Source: Clostridia bacterium
GTDB lineage: Bacteria > Bacillota > Clostridia > Oscillospirales > Acutalibacteraceae
Direction: 5' to 3'
DNA length: 22,080 nucleotides
NCBI GenBank assembly: GCA_900754145.1
Contig: CAAEBW010000006.1
Span: 1-22,080 of the forward strand
Positions 15,356 through 22,080 of this stretch are shown piece after piece. The notes below the pieces were generated by a model. The model did no database searches and was not told the DNA's origin. It was given only the letters and a program-made list of their open reading frames with translations. The position numbers and the translations under genes were made by a program. How positions within the stretch are numbered: position 1 is the stretch's first letter; each line of letters begins with the position of its first letter.

Positions 15356-16632
15356 TGTTAGAAACATTAAGAAACGCCTGGAAAGTAAAAGAAATTCGCA
15401 ATAAGATTCTTTTTACCGTTTTCATCATTTTGATTTTCCGTGTCGGTTCTGTTATTCCTGTGCCCTACATCGATGTTGCGGCACTGAAAGCAGCCAATGA
15501 AACGGGAGCTACAAATGAATTTTTCAGCTACCTGTCAATTTTAACGGGAGGCGGTCTTGAGTACGGCGCAATCTTCGCAATGTCGGTTACCCCGTACATC
15601 AACTCCTCCATTATAATTCAGCTTCTGTGTGTTGCTATCCCCTATCTTGAGCGCTTGCAGAAAGAGGGAGAAGAGGGGCAGAAGAAGCTGGCACAGATTA
15701 CCCGATATACAACGGTGCTTTTAGCGCTTATTCAGGGTACTGCGTATTTCTTCTATTTAAAGAACAGCAACTATTTAAGCGTGTCGGGCGGAGCTGTCGT
15801 TTTCGCGGCGTTCGTTATAGTGCTTGCCTTTGCGGCGGGCTCGGCGCTTGTTATGTGGCTGGGTGAGCAGATTGACGTCAAGGGTATCGGCAACGGTATT
15901 TCGATACTGCTCTTCGCGGGTATTCTTTCCCGCGGTCCGCAGGCGTTCAATATGCTGGTTTCCTACTGGAAGCTCAACCGTCAGCTCGCGGTTGTCGGAA
16001 TAGTCCTCCTGTTCCTTGCGGTAATAGTATTTATCGTTTGGATGACCGAGGCGGAGCGCCGTATCCCCGTTCAGTACGCTAAGCGCGTCGTCGGAAACAA
16101 GATGTACGGCGGTCAGAACACGCATATACCGATTAAGGTAAATATGTCGGGCGTTATGCCGATAATTTTTGCCTCTTCGATTCTTATGCTTCCGACAATG
16201 ATTCTTTCCTTTATGAGAAATCAGGAAGGCTTCTGGTATAAGGCTTTGTCGCTCTTCAGCGTACGCGGAATTTTTTACGCGGTAGTATATTTCCTTCTGA
16301 TTATCGGATTTGCGTATTTCTACGCAACAATCCAGTTTAATCCGATTGAAATGGCGAACAACCTGCGTAAGCAGGGCGGCGCAATCCCGGGAATACGTCC
16401 CGGAAAGCCCACATCGGACTTTATTTCAAAAATCCTGTCAAGAATTACCCTTATGGGCGCGCTTTTCTTAAGCGTAATTGCAATTCTTCCTATTGTTATC
16501 GGCTCTGTCGGCGGAATTAACATTTCGCTCGGCGGTACATCGGTACTGATTATGGTCGGCGTTGCGCTTGATACGGTTCGCAATCTTGAATCCCAGATGA
16601 TGATGCGTCATTACAAGGGATTCCTTGATTAA
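15355..16632 (+). CDS. secY: Protein translocase channel subunit SecY
   Basis: 425 residues of integral membrane protein with about ten hydrophobic segments, starting near residue 20 (FTVFIILIFRVGSVIPVP). FAMSVTPYINSSIIIQLL lies early and the cytosolic loop GGAIPGIRPGKPT is conserved; the C-terminus is MVGVALDTVRNLESQ. With SecE and SecG it forms the channel through which SecA or ribosomes pass proteins across the plasma membrane. The start overlaps rplO by one base, and adk follows after 17 nt. Confidence 0.98.
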   Translation: MLETLRNAWKVKEIRNKILFTVFIILIFRVGSVIPVPYIDVAALKAANETGATNEFFSYLSILTGGGLEYGAIFAMSVTPYINSSIIIQLLCVAIPYLERLQKEGEEGQKKLAQITRYTTVLLALIQGTAYFFYLKNSNYLSVSGGAVVFAAFVIVLAFAAGSALVMWLGEQIDVKGIGNGISILLFAGILSRGPQAFNMLVSYWKLNRQLAVVGIVLLFLAVIVFIVWMTEAERRIPVQYAKRVVGNKMYGGQNTHIPIKVNMSGVMPIIFASSILMLPTMILSFMRNQEGFWYKALSLFSVRGIFYAVVYFLLIIGFAYFYATIQFNPIEMANNLRKQGGAIPGIRPGKPTSDFISKILSRITLMGALFLSVIAILPIVIGSVGGINISLGGTSVLIMVGVALDTVRNLESQMMMRHYKGFLD

Positions 16633-16649
16633 GAATAAGGAGAAGAAAT

Positions 16650-17288
16650 ATGAAGCTTATTCTTTTAGGAGCGCCGGGTGCAGGAAAAGGCACTCAGGCG
16701 GAGATAATCTCCGAAAAATACAATATTCCCACCATTTCGACAGGAAACATTATCCGTGCCGCCCTTAAAAACGGCACCGAAATGGGGCTTAAGGCAAAAT
16801 CATACATCGACGCGGGCGAGCTTGTTCCGGATAATGTCGTTATCGGCATCATCAAGGAGCGCTTGAGCGAAGCCGACTGCAAGGAAGGCTATATTTTAGA
16901 CGGCTTCCCGCGTACGATTCCGCAGGCGGTTGCGCTTGACGATATGGGCTTTGTGATCGATGCCGCCCTCTCTATTGAGGTCGACGACAGCGAAATCGTA
17001 AAGCGTATGTCGGGCAGACGCGTTTGTGAAAAGTGCGGCGCCAGCTACCACACCGAGTATAAAAAGCCCGAGGTGGAGGGCGTCTGCAATCTGTGCGGCG
17101 GAGGTCTTGTAATCCGTAAGGATGACGAGCCGGAGACCGTGAAAAACAGACTCAATGTTTATCACGAGCAGACCGAGCCGCTCAAGGATTTTTACAAGAG
17201 CTGCGGAAAGCTGATTGTTGTGGAGGGTCAGGATAAGGTTGAGGACACCACCCGCCTTGTGCTTGACGCACTGGAGAATCAGGTATGA
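16650..17288 (+). CDS. adk: Adenylate kinase, zinc-lid type
   Basis: 212 residues. The P-loop GAPGAGKGTQ is at 7-16, the AMP-binding region (TISTGNIIR) follows, and DGFPRT is at 84-89. The LID domain holds cysteines 126, 129, 146 and 149, a complete Cys4 zinc site common in Gram-positive enzymes. It converts ATP plus AMP to two ADP in the cytosol. AAGGAGAAG precedes the ATG. Its stop overlaps the map start. Confidence 0.98.
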   Translation: MKLILLGAPGAGKGTQAEIISEKYNIPTISTGNIIRAALKNGTEMGLKAKSYIDAGELVPDNVVIGIIKERLSEADCKEGYILDGFPRTIPQAVALDDMGFVIDAALSIEVDDSEIVKRMSGRRVCEKCGASYHTEYKKPEVEGVCNLCGGGLVIRKDDEPETVKNRLNVYHEQTEPLKDFYKSCGKLIVVEGQDKVEDTTRLVLDALENQV

Positions 17289-18034
17289 TAGTGCTTAAAA
17301 CCGGCCGCGAGCTTAACATTATGAGGGAAGCTTGCAGAATATCGGCCGGGGCATTACAAACAGCCGGCAAAGCGGTGGAGCCCGGTGTTACCACGGCTGA
17401 GATCGACCGTCTGGCGGAGGAATATATCCGAAGTCAGGGGGGCGAGCCCAACTTCAAGAACTACGAGGGCTATCCCGCTACCGCCTGTATATCAATCAAC
17501 AACGAAGTGATTCACGGCATACCGTCTACAAAGCGAAAGCTTCGCGCGGGGGATATAGTAAGTATTGACCTCGGCGCAAAGTTTGACGGGTATCACGGCG
17601 ACAATGCCGCCACTTTCGCCTGCGGGGATATTTCTCCCGAAGCGAAGCGGCTGATGGACGCGACCCGCGAAAGCCTTTACGAGGGAATTAAAGCGGCGCG
17701 TGCGGGCGGCAGAATCGGTGATATAGGTCACGCGGTGCAGGCGTATGTCGAGGCGAGGGGTTACACGGTTGTCCGTCAGTTTGTCGGTCACGGCGTGGGA
17801 ACCCACTTGCACGAAGCTCCCGAGGTTCCGAATTTCGGCACACCGGGCAGGGGCGTTCGCTTAATCCCCGGAATGACAATCGCTATTGAGCCGATGGTCA
17901 ACGCAGGGGCGGCGGGCGTCGAGGTACAGCCCGACGGGTGGACTGTTTTAACCAAGGACGGGTCGTTATCTGCACATTTTGAGCATACGGTTGCGATTAC
18001 CGCTGACGGTCCTAAGATTATGACCTTAATTTGA
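17285..18034 (+). CDS. map: Type I methionine aminopeptidase
   Basis: 249 residues, the compact type without an N-terminal extension. The metal ligands are all present: D95 (SIDLG), D106 (YHGDN), H169 (VGHGVG), E202 (IEP) and E233 (HFEHT). H78 (NEVIHGIP) is the catalytic histidine. It removes the initiator methionine from new proteins. The start overlaps adk by four bases (ATGA), so the pair is translationally coupled. Confidence 0.98.
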   Translation: MIVLKTGRELNIMREACRISAGALQTAGKAVEPGVTTAEIDRLAEEYIRSQGGEPNFKNYEGYPATACISINNEVIHGIPSTKRKLRAGDIVSIDLGAKFDGYHGDNAATFACGDISPEAKRLMDATRESLYEGIKAARAGGRIGDIGHAVQAYVEARGYTVVRQFVGHGVGTHLHEAPEVPNFGTPGRGVRLIPGMTIAIEPMVNAGAAGVEVQPDGWTVLTKDGSLSAHFEHTVAITADGPKIMTLI

Positions 18035-18043
18035 GGACTAAGT

Positions 18044-18283
18044 ATGGTAGGACGAATAGTTTGTTCAAAATCAGGGCGCGATAAGGGATATTTTCTTGTG
18101 GTTGTAAAGGAGGAGGACGGTTTCCTTTTCGTCTGCGACGGTAAGGAGCGCCCGCTTTCAAGACCTAAACGAAAAAATCCCAAGCATTTATCGCTTACGA
18201 ATACCGTGCTTGATGACAGCAGTTACAGTACAGATAAATCGTTGAGACGCGCTCTCGCGGTTTACAGAGATTCCGTTTTGTAA
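18044..18283 (+). CDS. KOW-domain RNA-binding protein (L14e-like)
   Basis: 79 residues. The N-terminal part [18 protein letters not shown] is a KOW-type motif resembling archaeal and eukaryotic L14e, and the rest is basic ([13 protein letters not shown]). A gene like this is often seen between map and infA in Clostridia and is labelled a KOW-domain RNA-binding protein; its role is not established, though the position suggests ribosome or RNA binding. It has a weak GAGG site nine nt after map. Full length and apparently intact. Confidence 0.85.
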   Translation: MVGRIVCSKSGRDKGYFLVVVKEEDGFLFVCDGKERPLSRPKRKNPKHLSLTNTVLDDSSYSTDKSLRRALAVYRDSVL

Positions 18284-18296
18284 AGGAGGAGCTAAG

Positions 18297-18515
18297 ATGT
18301 CCAAAGAGGATATGATAGAGCTTGAAGGCGTAGTTGTTGAGGCAATGCCTAACGCAATGTTCAAGGTAGAAATTCAGGGGGGACATACTATTCTTGCTCA
18401 CATTTCAGGCAAGTTGCGTATGAATTTCATTCGCATACTGCCGGGTGACAAGGTGACTGTTGAGATGTCTCCGTACGACCTGTCAAAGGGCCGTATAACC
18501 TGGCGAAGCAAATAA
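18297..18515 (+). CDS. infA: Translation initiation factor IF-1
   Basis: 72 residues, the exact family length, with a single OB fold. [36 protein letters not shown] and a [13 protein letters not shown] end are diagnostic. IF-1 occupies the A site of the small subunit during initiation. AAAGGAGGAG precedes the ATG. Confidence 0.98.
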   Translation: MSKEDMIELEGVVVEAMPNAMFKVEIQGGHTILAHISGKLRMNFIRILPGDKVTVEMSPYDLSKGRITWRSK

Positions 18516-18545
18516 CAGTCAAGAATTTAAAGGAGGCAAAATCGA

Positions 18546-18659
18546 ATGAAAGTCAGACCTTCTGTTAAAAAGATTTGCGAAAAATGCAAAATTATCAAGC
18601 GCAAGGGTAAGGTAATGGTTATCTGCGAAAACCCCAAGCATAAACAGCGTCAGGGTTAA
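18546..18659 (+). CDS. rpmJ: 50S ribosomal protein L36, zinc-binding form
   Basis: A 37-residue gene reading [15 protein letters not shown] and continuing to HKQRQG. Cysteines 11, 14 and 27 and histidine 32 form the zinc site of the C+ type L36. AAAGGAGG (18531-18537 region) precedes the ATG. It sits in its normal place between infA and rpsM. Confidence 0.97.
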   Translation: MKVRPSVKKICEKCKIIKRKGKVMVICENPKHKQRQG

Positions 18660-18696
18660 TTGCGCGCGAGTAAAAAATATGGAGGTGCTTTGATAA

Positions 18697-19065
18697 ATGG
18701 CACGAATTGCTGGTGTTGACCTTCCGAACGAGAAGAGAGTCGAAATCGGACTCACTTATATATTCGGAATCGGTCTTACAACATCTAAAAAAATCCTTGC
18801 TGATACAGGAATCAATCCCGATACCCGTGTTAAGGACTTAACCGAGGACGATATTTCCAAGCTGCGTGAATACATCGACCATAACCTTCAGGTTGAGGGT
18901 GACCGTCGCCGTACCATCGCCTTTGATATTAAGAGACTTATCGAAATCGGAAGCTATCGCGGTCTGCGCCACAGAAAGGGTCTGCCCGTAAGAGGACAGC
19001 GCTCTAAGACTAACGCGCGTACACGCAAGGGTCCGAAGAAGACCATAGCTAACAAGAAGAAATAA
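18697..19065 (+). CDS. rpsM: 30S ribosomal protein S13
   Basis: 122 residues. [19 protein letters not shown] opens it, with [28 protein letters not shown] and a basic tail rich in lysine. S13 forms intersubunit bridges in the head and touches the P-site tRNA. GGAGGTG lies before the ATG. It starts the alpha portion of the cluster. Confidence 0.98.
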   Translation: MARIAGVDLPNEKRVEIGLTYIFGIGLTTSKKILADTGINPDTRVKDLTEDDISKLREYIDHNLQVEGDRRRTIAFDIKRLIEIGSYRGLRHRKGLPVRGQRSKTNARTRKGPKKTIANKKK

Positions 19066-19081
19066 GTAGGAGGAAGATAAT

Positions 19082-19483
19082 ATGGCTACTGCAAAGGGCA
19101 AGACGGCAGCTACACGCCGTCGCCGTGAGAAAAAGAATATCGAACGTGGCTCAGCCCATATCCAGTCTACCTTCAACAACACTATCGTTACCATCACCGA
19201 TACGCAGGGCAACGCTCTTTCCTGGGCGTCTGCGGGTGAGTTAGGTTTCAGAGGTTCAAGAAAGTCTACTCCGTTTGCGGCACAGAGCGCGGCTGAAACC
19301 GCTGCAAAGGCTGCTATGGAGCACGGTCTTAAGACTGTTGAAGTGTATGTCAAGGGTCCGGGAGCAGGACGCGAGGCGGCTATCCGCGCGCTGCAGACCG
19401 CAGGTCTTGAGGTTAGTCTTATTAAGGACGTAACCCCGATTCCGCACAACGGCTGCCGTCCTCCCAAGAGAAGACGCGTATAA
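19082..19483 (+). CDS. rpsK: 30S ribosomal protein S11
   Basis: 133 residues. [34 protein letters not shown] and [18 protein letters not shown] are S11 hallmarks. S11 lies on the platform near the mRNA exit. GTAGGAGGA precedes the ATG. A 58-nt spacer with a small TGCAAT/ATTGCA hairpin (19503-19517) separates it from rpsD. Confidence 0.98.
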   Translation: MATAKGKTAATRRRREKKNIERGSAHIQSTFNNTIVTITDTQGNALSWASAGELGFRGSRKSTPFAAQSAAETAAKAAMEHGLKTVEVYVKGPGAGREAAIRALQTAGLEVSLIKDVTPIPHNGCRPPKRRRV

Positions 19484-19541
19484 TCGGTTAATACTTTATG
19501 TTTGCAATTTAATTGCAGTTAAAATTTTGGAGGTGTAATAG

Positions 19542-20168
19542 ATGGCAAGATATACCGGTGCAGTTTGCAGACTTTGCCGCCGCGAGGGTCAGAAGCTGTT
19601 CCTCAAGGGCGAGCGCTGCTACTCGGATAAATGCTCTGTTGCTTTAAGGGGCTATGCTCCCGGTCAGCACGGACAGGGCAGGAAAAAGACGTCTGAATAC
19701 GGTATGCAGCTTCGCGCTAAGCAGACCGCAAGACGTTTCTACGGTGTTCAGGAAAATCAGTTCCATCATTATTTTGAAATTGCTGAAAGAAAGCAGGGCA
19801 TTACGGGCGACAACCTTTTAAGAATACTTGAAAGCCGTCTCGATAATGTTGTATACAGGGTTGGCTTTGCTTCTTCAAGAGCGGAAGCGCGTCAGCTTGT
19901 AGGTCACGGCCATTTTGAGGTAAACGGCAAGCGTGTAGATATCGCTTCCTATCTCTTAAAGGCAGGCGACGTTGTTTCTATCTGCGAGAAGAGCCGCGGC
20001 AGCGAGAAGCTTAAGGCTGTTGTTGAGGCTAACAGCGCAAGACCCGTTCCCCAGTGGATTGATGTCAACCGCGACCAGCTTACAGCAAAGGTTATCGCTC
20101 TTCCGACAAGAGACCAGATCGAGGCTCCTGTTGACGAGCAGCTCATCGTTGAGTTCTACTCTAAGTAA
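19542..20168 (+). CDS. rpsD: 30S ribosomal protein S4, zinc-binding form
   Basis: 208 residues. Cysteines 9, 12, 26 and 31 near the N-terminus form the zinc site of the C+ type. YAPGQHG (38-44) and the S4 domain with [23 protein letters not shown] and VNGKRVDI follow. S4 nucleates small-subunit assembly and autoregulates its operon in several bacteria. Its position inside the alpha cluster is the clostridial and enteric order, unlike Bacillus subtilis where rpsD is separate. TTGGAGGTG precedes the ATG. Confidence 0.98.
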   Translation: MARYTGAVCRLCRREGQKLFLKGERCYSDKCSVALRGYAPGQHGQGRKKTSEYGMQLRAKQTARRFYGVQENQFHHYFEIAERKQGITGDNLLRILESRLDNVVYRVGFASSRAEARQLVGHGHFEVNGKRVDIASYLLKAGDVVSICEKSRGSEKLKAVVEANSARPVPQWIDVNRDQLTAKVIALPTRDQIEAPVDEQLIVEFYSK

Positions 20169-20180
20169 TAACCTTAAGGT

Positions 20181-20227
20181 CTGCTGCATTTCCCGTACAG
20201 ATGCGGCGGCATAAAAATACAGTACGG
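20181..20227 (+). promoter_or_regulatory. Predicted H-type pseudoknot upstream of rpoA
   Basis: Stem 1: CTGCTGCAT (20181-20189) pairs with ATGCGGCGG (20201-20209), nine pairs with two G-U. Stem 2: CCGTAC (20193-20198) in its loop pairs with GTACGG (20222-20227). The linking loops are 3, 2 and 12 nt, the last A-rich, fitting H-type geometry. It ends about 6 nt before the CGGAG ribosome site (20233-20237) of rpoA. Possible target of an autoregulating ribosomal protein such as S4, inferred only. Confidence 0.5.
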
Positions 20228-20244
20228 AGAAACGGAGCTTTTAA

Positions 20245-21195
20245 ATGATAGAAATTGAAAAGCCCAGAATAGATACCGCAGAACTTACCGCGGACGGCAA
20301 ATACGGCAAATTCGTAATGGAGCCTCTGGAGAGAGGCTATGCCACAACCCTCGGCAACAGTATGAGACGGGTGCTTTTATCCATTTTGCCCGGCGTTGCC
20401 GTTACCTCGGTTAAGATTGACGGTGTTGTGCATGAGTTTTCCACCATTCCCGGTGTTAAAGAGGATGTAACCGAAATCATCCTGAATATAAAGGGTTTGA
20501 TTGCAAAGCTCCATGCCGATACGGCGAAGAAGATTTATATTGAGGCAGAGGGTCCATGCGTGGTTACCGCCGCTTCAATCAAGGCCGATTCCGAGGTTGA
20601 GATATTAAACCCCGATATGTATATCGCCACCCTTGACGCGGGAGCAAAGCTCAATATGGAGATGACTCTCGACAAGGGCAGAGGCTATGTTCCCGCCGAG
20701 CAGAACAGACCGGCGCAGAATATAATCGGCGTAATTCCCGTTGACTCTATCTATACGCCCGTGCTTAAGGCTAACTTCACGGTTGACAATACCCGCGTAG
20801 GTAATGTTACCGATAAGGGCAAGCTTACCCTTGAGGTTTGGACAGACGGCTCTATCAAAGCGAACGAGGCGGTTTCAATGTCCGCTAAGGTGCTTATAGA
20901 GCATTTTGAGCTGTTCCTCGACCTTACCGAGGGTGCGAGCGAGGCTCAGAGCATTATGGCAGAGAAGAGTGAAAACGAGAAGGAGAAGGTTCTCGATCTC
21001 ACCATCGATGAATTGGATTTATCTGTCCGCAGCTTCAACTGCCTGAAGCGCGCAGGTATCAATACGGTTGAAGACCTTATCAACAAGTCCGAAGAGGATA
21101 TGATGAAGGTAAGGAACTTGGGCCGCAAGTCGCTTGAAGAGGTTATCGCAAAGCTTAATTCCTTTGGCTTTACCCTCAAACACGACGACGAATAA
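20245..21195 (+). CDS. rpoA: DNA-directed RNA polymerase alpha subunit
   Basis: 316 residues. The N-terminal domain (about 1-230) has [20 protein letters not shown] (key [12 protein letters not shown]) for dimerisation and assembly of beta and beta-prime. A linker of about 20 charged residues leads to the C-terminal domain from residue 250 ([14 protein letters not shown], then [13 protein letters not shown] and [13 protein letters not shown]), which binds UP elements and activators. CGGAG at 20233-20237 serves the ATG. Confidence 0.98.
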   Translation: MIEIEKPRIDTAELTADGKYGKFVMEPLERGYATTLGNSMRRVLLSILPGVAVTSVKIDGVVHEFSTIPGVKEDVTEIILNIKGLIAKLHADTAKKIYIEAEGPCVVTAASIKADSEVEILNPDMYIATLDAGAKLNMEMTLDKGRGYVPAEQNRPAQNIIGVIPVDSIYTPVLKANFTVDNTRVGNVTDKGKLTLEVWTDGSIKANEAVSMSAKVLIEHFELFLDLTEGASEAQSIMAEKSENEKEKVLDLTIDELDLSVRSFNCLKRAGINTVEDLINKSEEDMMKVRNLGRKSLEEVIAKLNSFGFTLKHDDE

Positions 21196-21220
21196 AATCA
21201 CTGTTAAGGAGTGAATAGAA

Positions 21221-21562
21221 ATGCCGGGAACCCGTAAACTCGGAAGAACCAGCGATCACAGAACCGCCATGCTCAGAGCTATGGTGACATATCTGCTCGA
21301 AAACGGCAGAATTGAGACTACTGTGACCCGCGCCAAAGAAGTAAGATCAATGGCAGAGAAGTATATTACACTCGCTAAGGATAACAACCTTAACAACAAG
21401 CGTCAGGCAATGGCGTTCATTACCAAGGAGGACGTTGTAGCAAAGCTTTTCAACGAAATCGCTCCCAAGTATAAGAACGTAAACGGCGGTTATTGCAGGA
21501 TTGTGAAAACAGGTCCGCGCCGCGGCGACGCTGCCGAGATGGCGATTATCGAGTTGATATAA
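21221..21562 (+). CDS. rplQ: 50S ribosomal protein L17
   Basis: 113 residues. [19 protein letters not shown] and [19 protein letters not shown] are diagnostic, with [20 protein letters not shown] at the end. L17 lies near the tunnel exit. TAAGGAG precedes the ATG. It is the last gene of the supercluster; hairpins and a terminator follow. Confidence 0.98.
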   Translation: MPGTRKLGRTSDHRTAMLRAMVTYLLENGRIETTVTRAKEVRSMAEKYITLAKDNNLNNKRQAMAFITKEDVVAKLFNEIAPKYKNVNGGYCRIVKTGPRRGDAAEMAIIELI

Positions 21563-21573
21563 CTCTCAAACAT

Positions 21574-21591
21574 GGGCGGTAAACGCCGCCC
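21574..21591 (+). other. GC-rich hairpin just after rplQ
   Basis: GGGCGG (21574-21579) and CCGCCC (21586-21591) pair perfectly around TAAACG. There is no T-run after it, so it is more likely a 3'-end stabilising structure or weak terminator than the main stop signal. Confidence 0.5.
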
Positions 21592-21599
21592 CGAATAGG

Positions 21600-21682
21600 T
21601 TTAGTACTCACATTGGGCACGGCGCAGCCGCAGGGCATATACGGCAAATTCCGTATTTTGCGCCGATAATGTGGGTACTAAA
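21600..21682. repeat. 83-nt nested palindromic element
   Basis: TTTAGTACTCACATT (21600-21614) pairs with AATGTGGGTACTAAA (21668-21682), 15 pairs with one G-T. Inside, CGGCGCA (21620-21626) pairs with TGCGCCG (21659-21665), and ATACGG (21639-21644) with CCGTAT (21651-21656). The whole folds as one long hairpin in DNA or RNA. It may be a small repeat element or a structured 3' end. Confidence 0.6.
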
Positions 21683-21686
21683 AGTA

Positions 21687-21724
21687 AAAGCAGCGCACGG
21701 CATAAGCCGCGCGTTGCTTTTTAT
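21687..21724 (+). terminator. Intrinsic terminator of the ribosomal supercluster
   Basis: AAAGCAGCGC-A-CGGC (21687-21701) pairs with GCCG-C-GCGTTGCTTT (21706-21720), 14 pairs with one G-T and one mismatch around an ATAA loop, ending in a TTTTT run (21718-21722). It is the best terminator in this gap. Confidence 0.85.
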
Positions 21725-21893
21725 AGTGTGCTCGGTACGCGTAATAGCTTGGCGGTGAAGGGCTTGCTATACATAAGGAAGTCCGATACTGTCCGAATTT
21801 TAAGATGTAAATCCGGCAGATATACTGTGAGGAATCACCCATGATAAGGCGGCGGTTTATAACCTGTGAAAATATTAACAGTTTTAAAAATTA
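21725..21893. other. Gene-free stretch between terminator and next promoter
   Basis: Together with the flanking elements this fills the 422-bp gap after rplQ. I find no supported reading frame, tRNA or recognised riboswitch between 21725 and 21893. It becomes AT-rich toward the next promoter. Confidence 0.6.
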
Positions 21894-21912
21894 GACAAAG
21901 CATATGTTTGTC
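21894..21912. promoter_or_regulatory. Possible operator upstream of the last promoter
   Basis: GACAAA (21894-21899) and TTTGTC (21907-21912) form an inverted repeat around a 7-bp centre. It lies 11 bp before the -35 box, where an activator could bind. The arms are short. Confidence 0.35.
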
Positions 21913-21923
21913 AAATTTCTGCA

Positions 21924-21952
21924 TTGACTTTATTATATAAAAGTACTAAAAT
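21924..21952 (+). promoter_or_regulatory. Promoter of the gene at the right edge
   Basis: TTGACT (21924-21929), a 17-bp spacer and TAAAAT (21947-21952), each one base from consensus. The start would fall near 21959, about 25 nt before the TTG start at 21985. Confidence 0.65.
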
Positions 21953-21984
21953 TGAATAATAAAAATTGTAAGGGTGGGTGTATT

Positions 21985-22080
21985 TTGGCAGGCGCGGTAA
22001 TTGCTTTTGCTTTCGGAATTTTACAGGCGTTCTTGCTTAAGGTTACCCTTTTTTCCTTTACGGCGGGGAATTATCAAAAA
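21985..22080 (+). CDS. Small or N-terminal part of a membrane protein (cut by window edge)
   Basis: An open frame of 32 codons starts with TTG at 21985 and runs off the window. AAGGGTGGG (about 21970-21978) is an imperfect ribosome site seven nt upstream, and a good promoter lies before it. The translated start, MAGAVIAFAFGILQAFLLKV, is strongly hydrophobic, suggesting a membrane segment or signal anchor, then TLFSFTAGNYQK. I do not recognise the family. It is separated from the ribosomal cluster by a terminator, so it belongs to a different transcript. The start codon choice is uncertain. Confidence 0.55.
   Translation, partial: MAGAVIAFAFGILQAFLLKVTLFSFTAGNYQK

Noticed and set aside
21725..21984. 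Riboswitch or tRNA in the gap after the terminator
   Set aside because: No known consensus core or cloverleaf could be recognised.

Overview
The window reads as chromosome from a Gram-positive anaerobe of the class Clostridia, probably an uncultured gut or rumen member near the Oscillospiraceae/Ruminococcaceae. The genus cannot be fixed from sequence alone. Supporting signs are strong AGGAGG ribosome binding sites, a zinc-type S14, a Cys4 zinc lid in adenylate kinase, a KOW-domain gene between map and infA, rpsD inside the alpha operon, and consistent TTGACA/TATAAT-type promoters.

Layout. (1) 1-4279: an accessory catabolic-looking island. It has a divergent AraC-family regulator cut by the left edge, then four overlapping genes: a zinc-site-less MDR dehydrogenase, a Gfo/Idh/MocA oxidoreductase, a quinone-oxidoreductase-like MDR protein and a metallo-beta-lactamase-fold hydrolase. 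(2) 4300-4670: a remnant of a YbaK/EbsC-type aminoacyl-tRNA deacylase. The two ends of the protein are joined in frame, about 100 codons are missing, and the expected ATG reads ATT. (3) 4693-5692: a self-contained Mrp/NBP35 iron-sulfur carrier ATPase gene with its own promoter and terminator. (4) 5757-21562: one continuous S10-spc-alpha ribosomal supercluster of 32 genes. The order is rpsJ-rplC-rplD-rplW-rplB-rpsS-rplV-rpsC-rplP-rpmC-rpsQ, rplN-rplX-rplE-rpsZ-rpsH-rplF-rplR-rpsE-rpmD-rplO-secY, adk-map-KOW-infA-rpmJ, rpsM-rpsK-rpsD-rpoA-rplQ. (5) 21563-22080: hairpins, a palindromic element, the cluster terminator, and a new promoter leading to a membrane-protein gene cut by the right edge.

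The supercluster supplies most of both ribosomal subunits, the RNA polymerase alpha subunit, initiation factor 1, the Sec translocon channel, adenylate kinase and methionine aminopeptidase. A single strong promoter at 5807-5835 with a long structured leader probably drives it. All of its genes look intact.

No clearly new multi-gene system is visible. The best leads are non-coding or degenerate: a well-formed H-type pseudoknot in the rpsD-rpoA spacer, the long rpsJ leader, the deleted ybaK-like gene, a heptanucleotide tandem repeat inside the S10 operon, and an 83-nt nested palindrome after rplQ.
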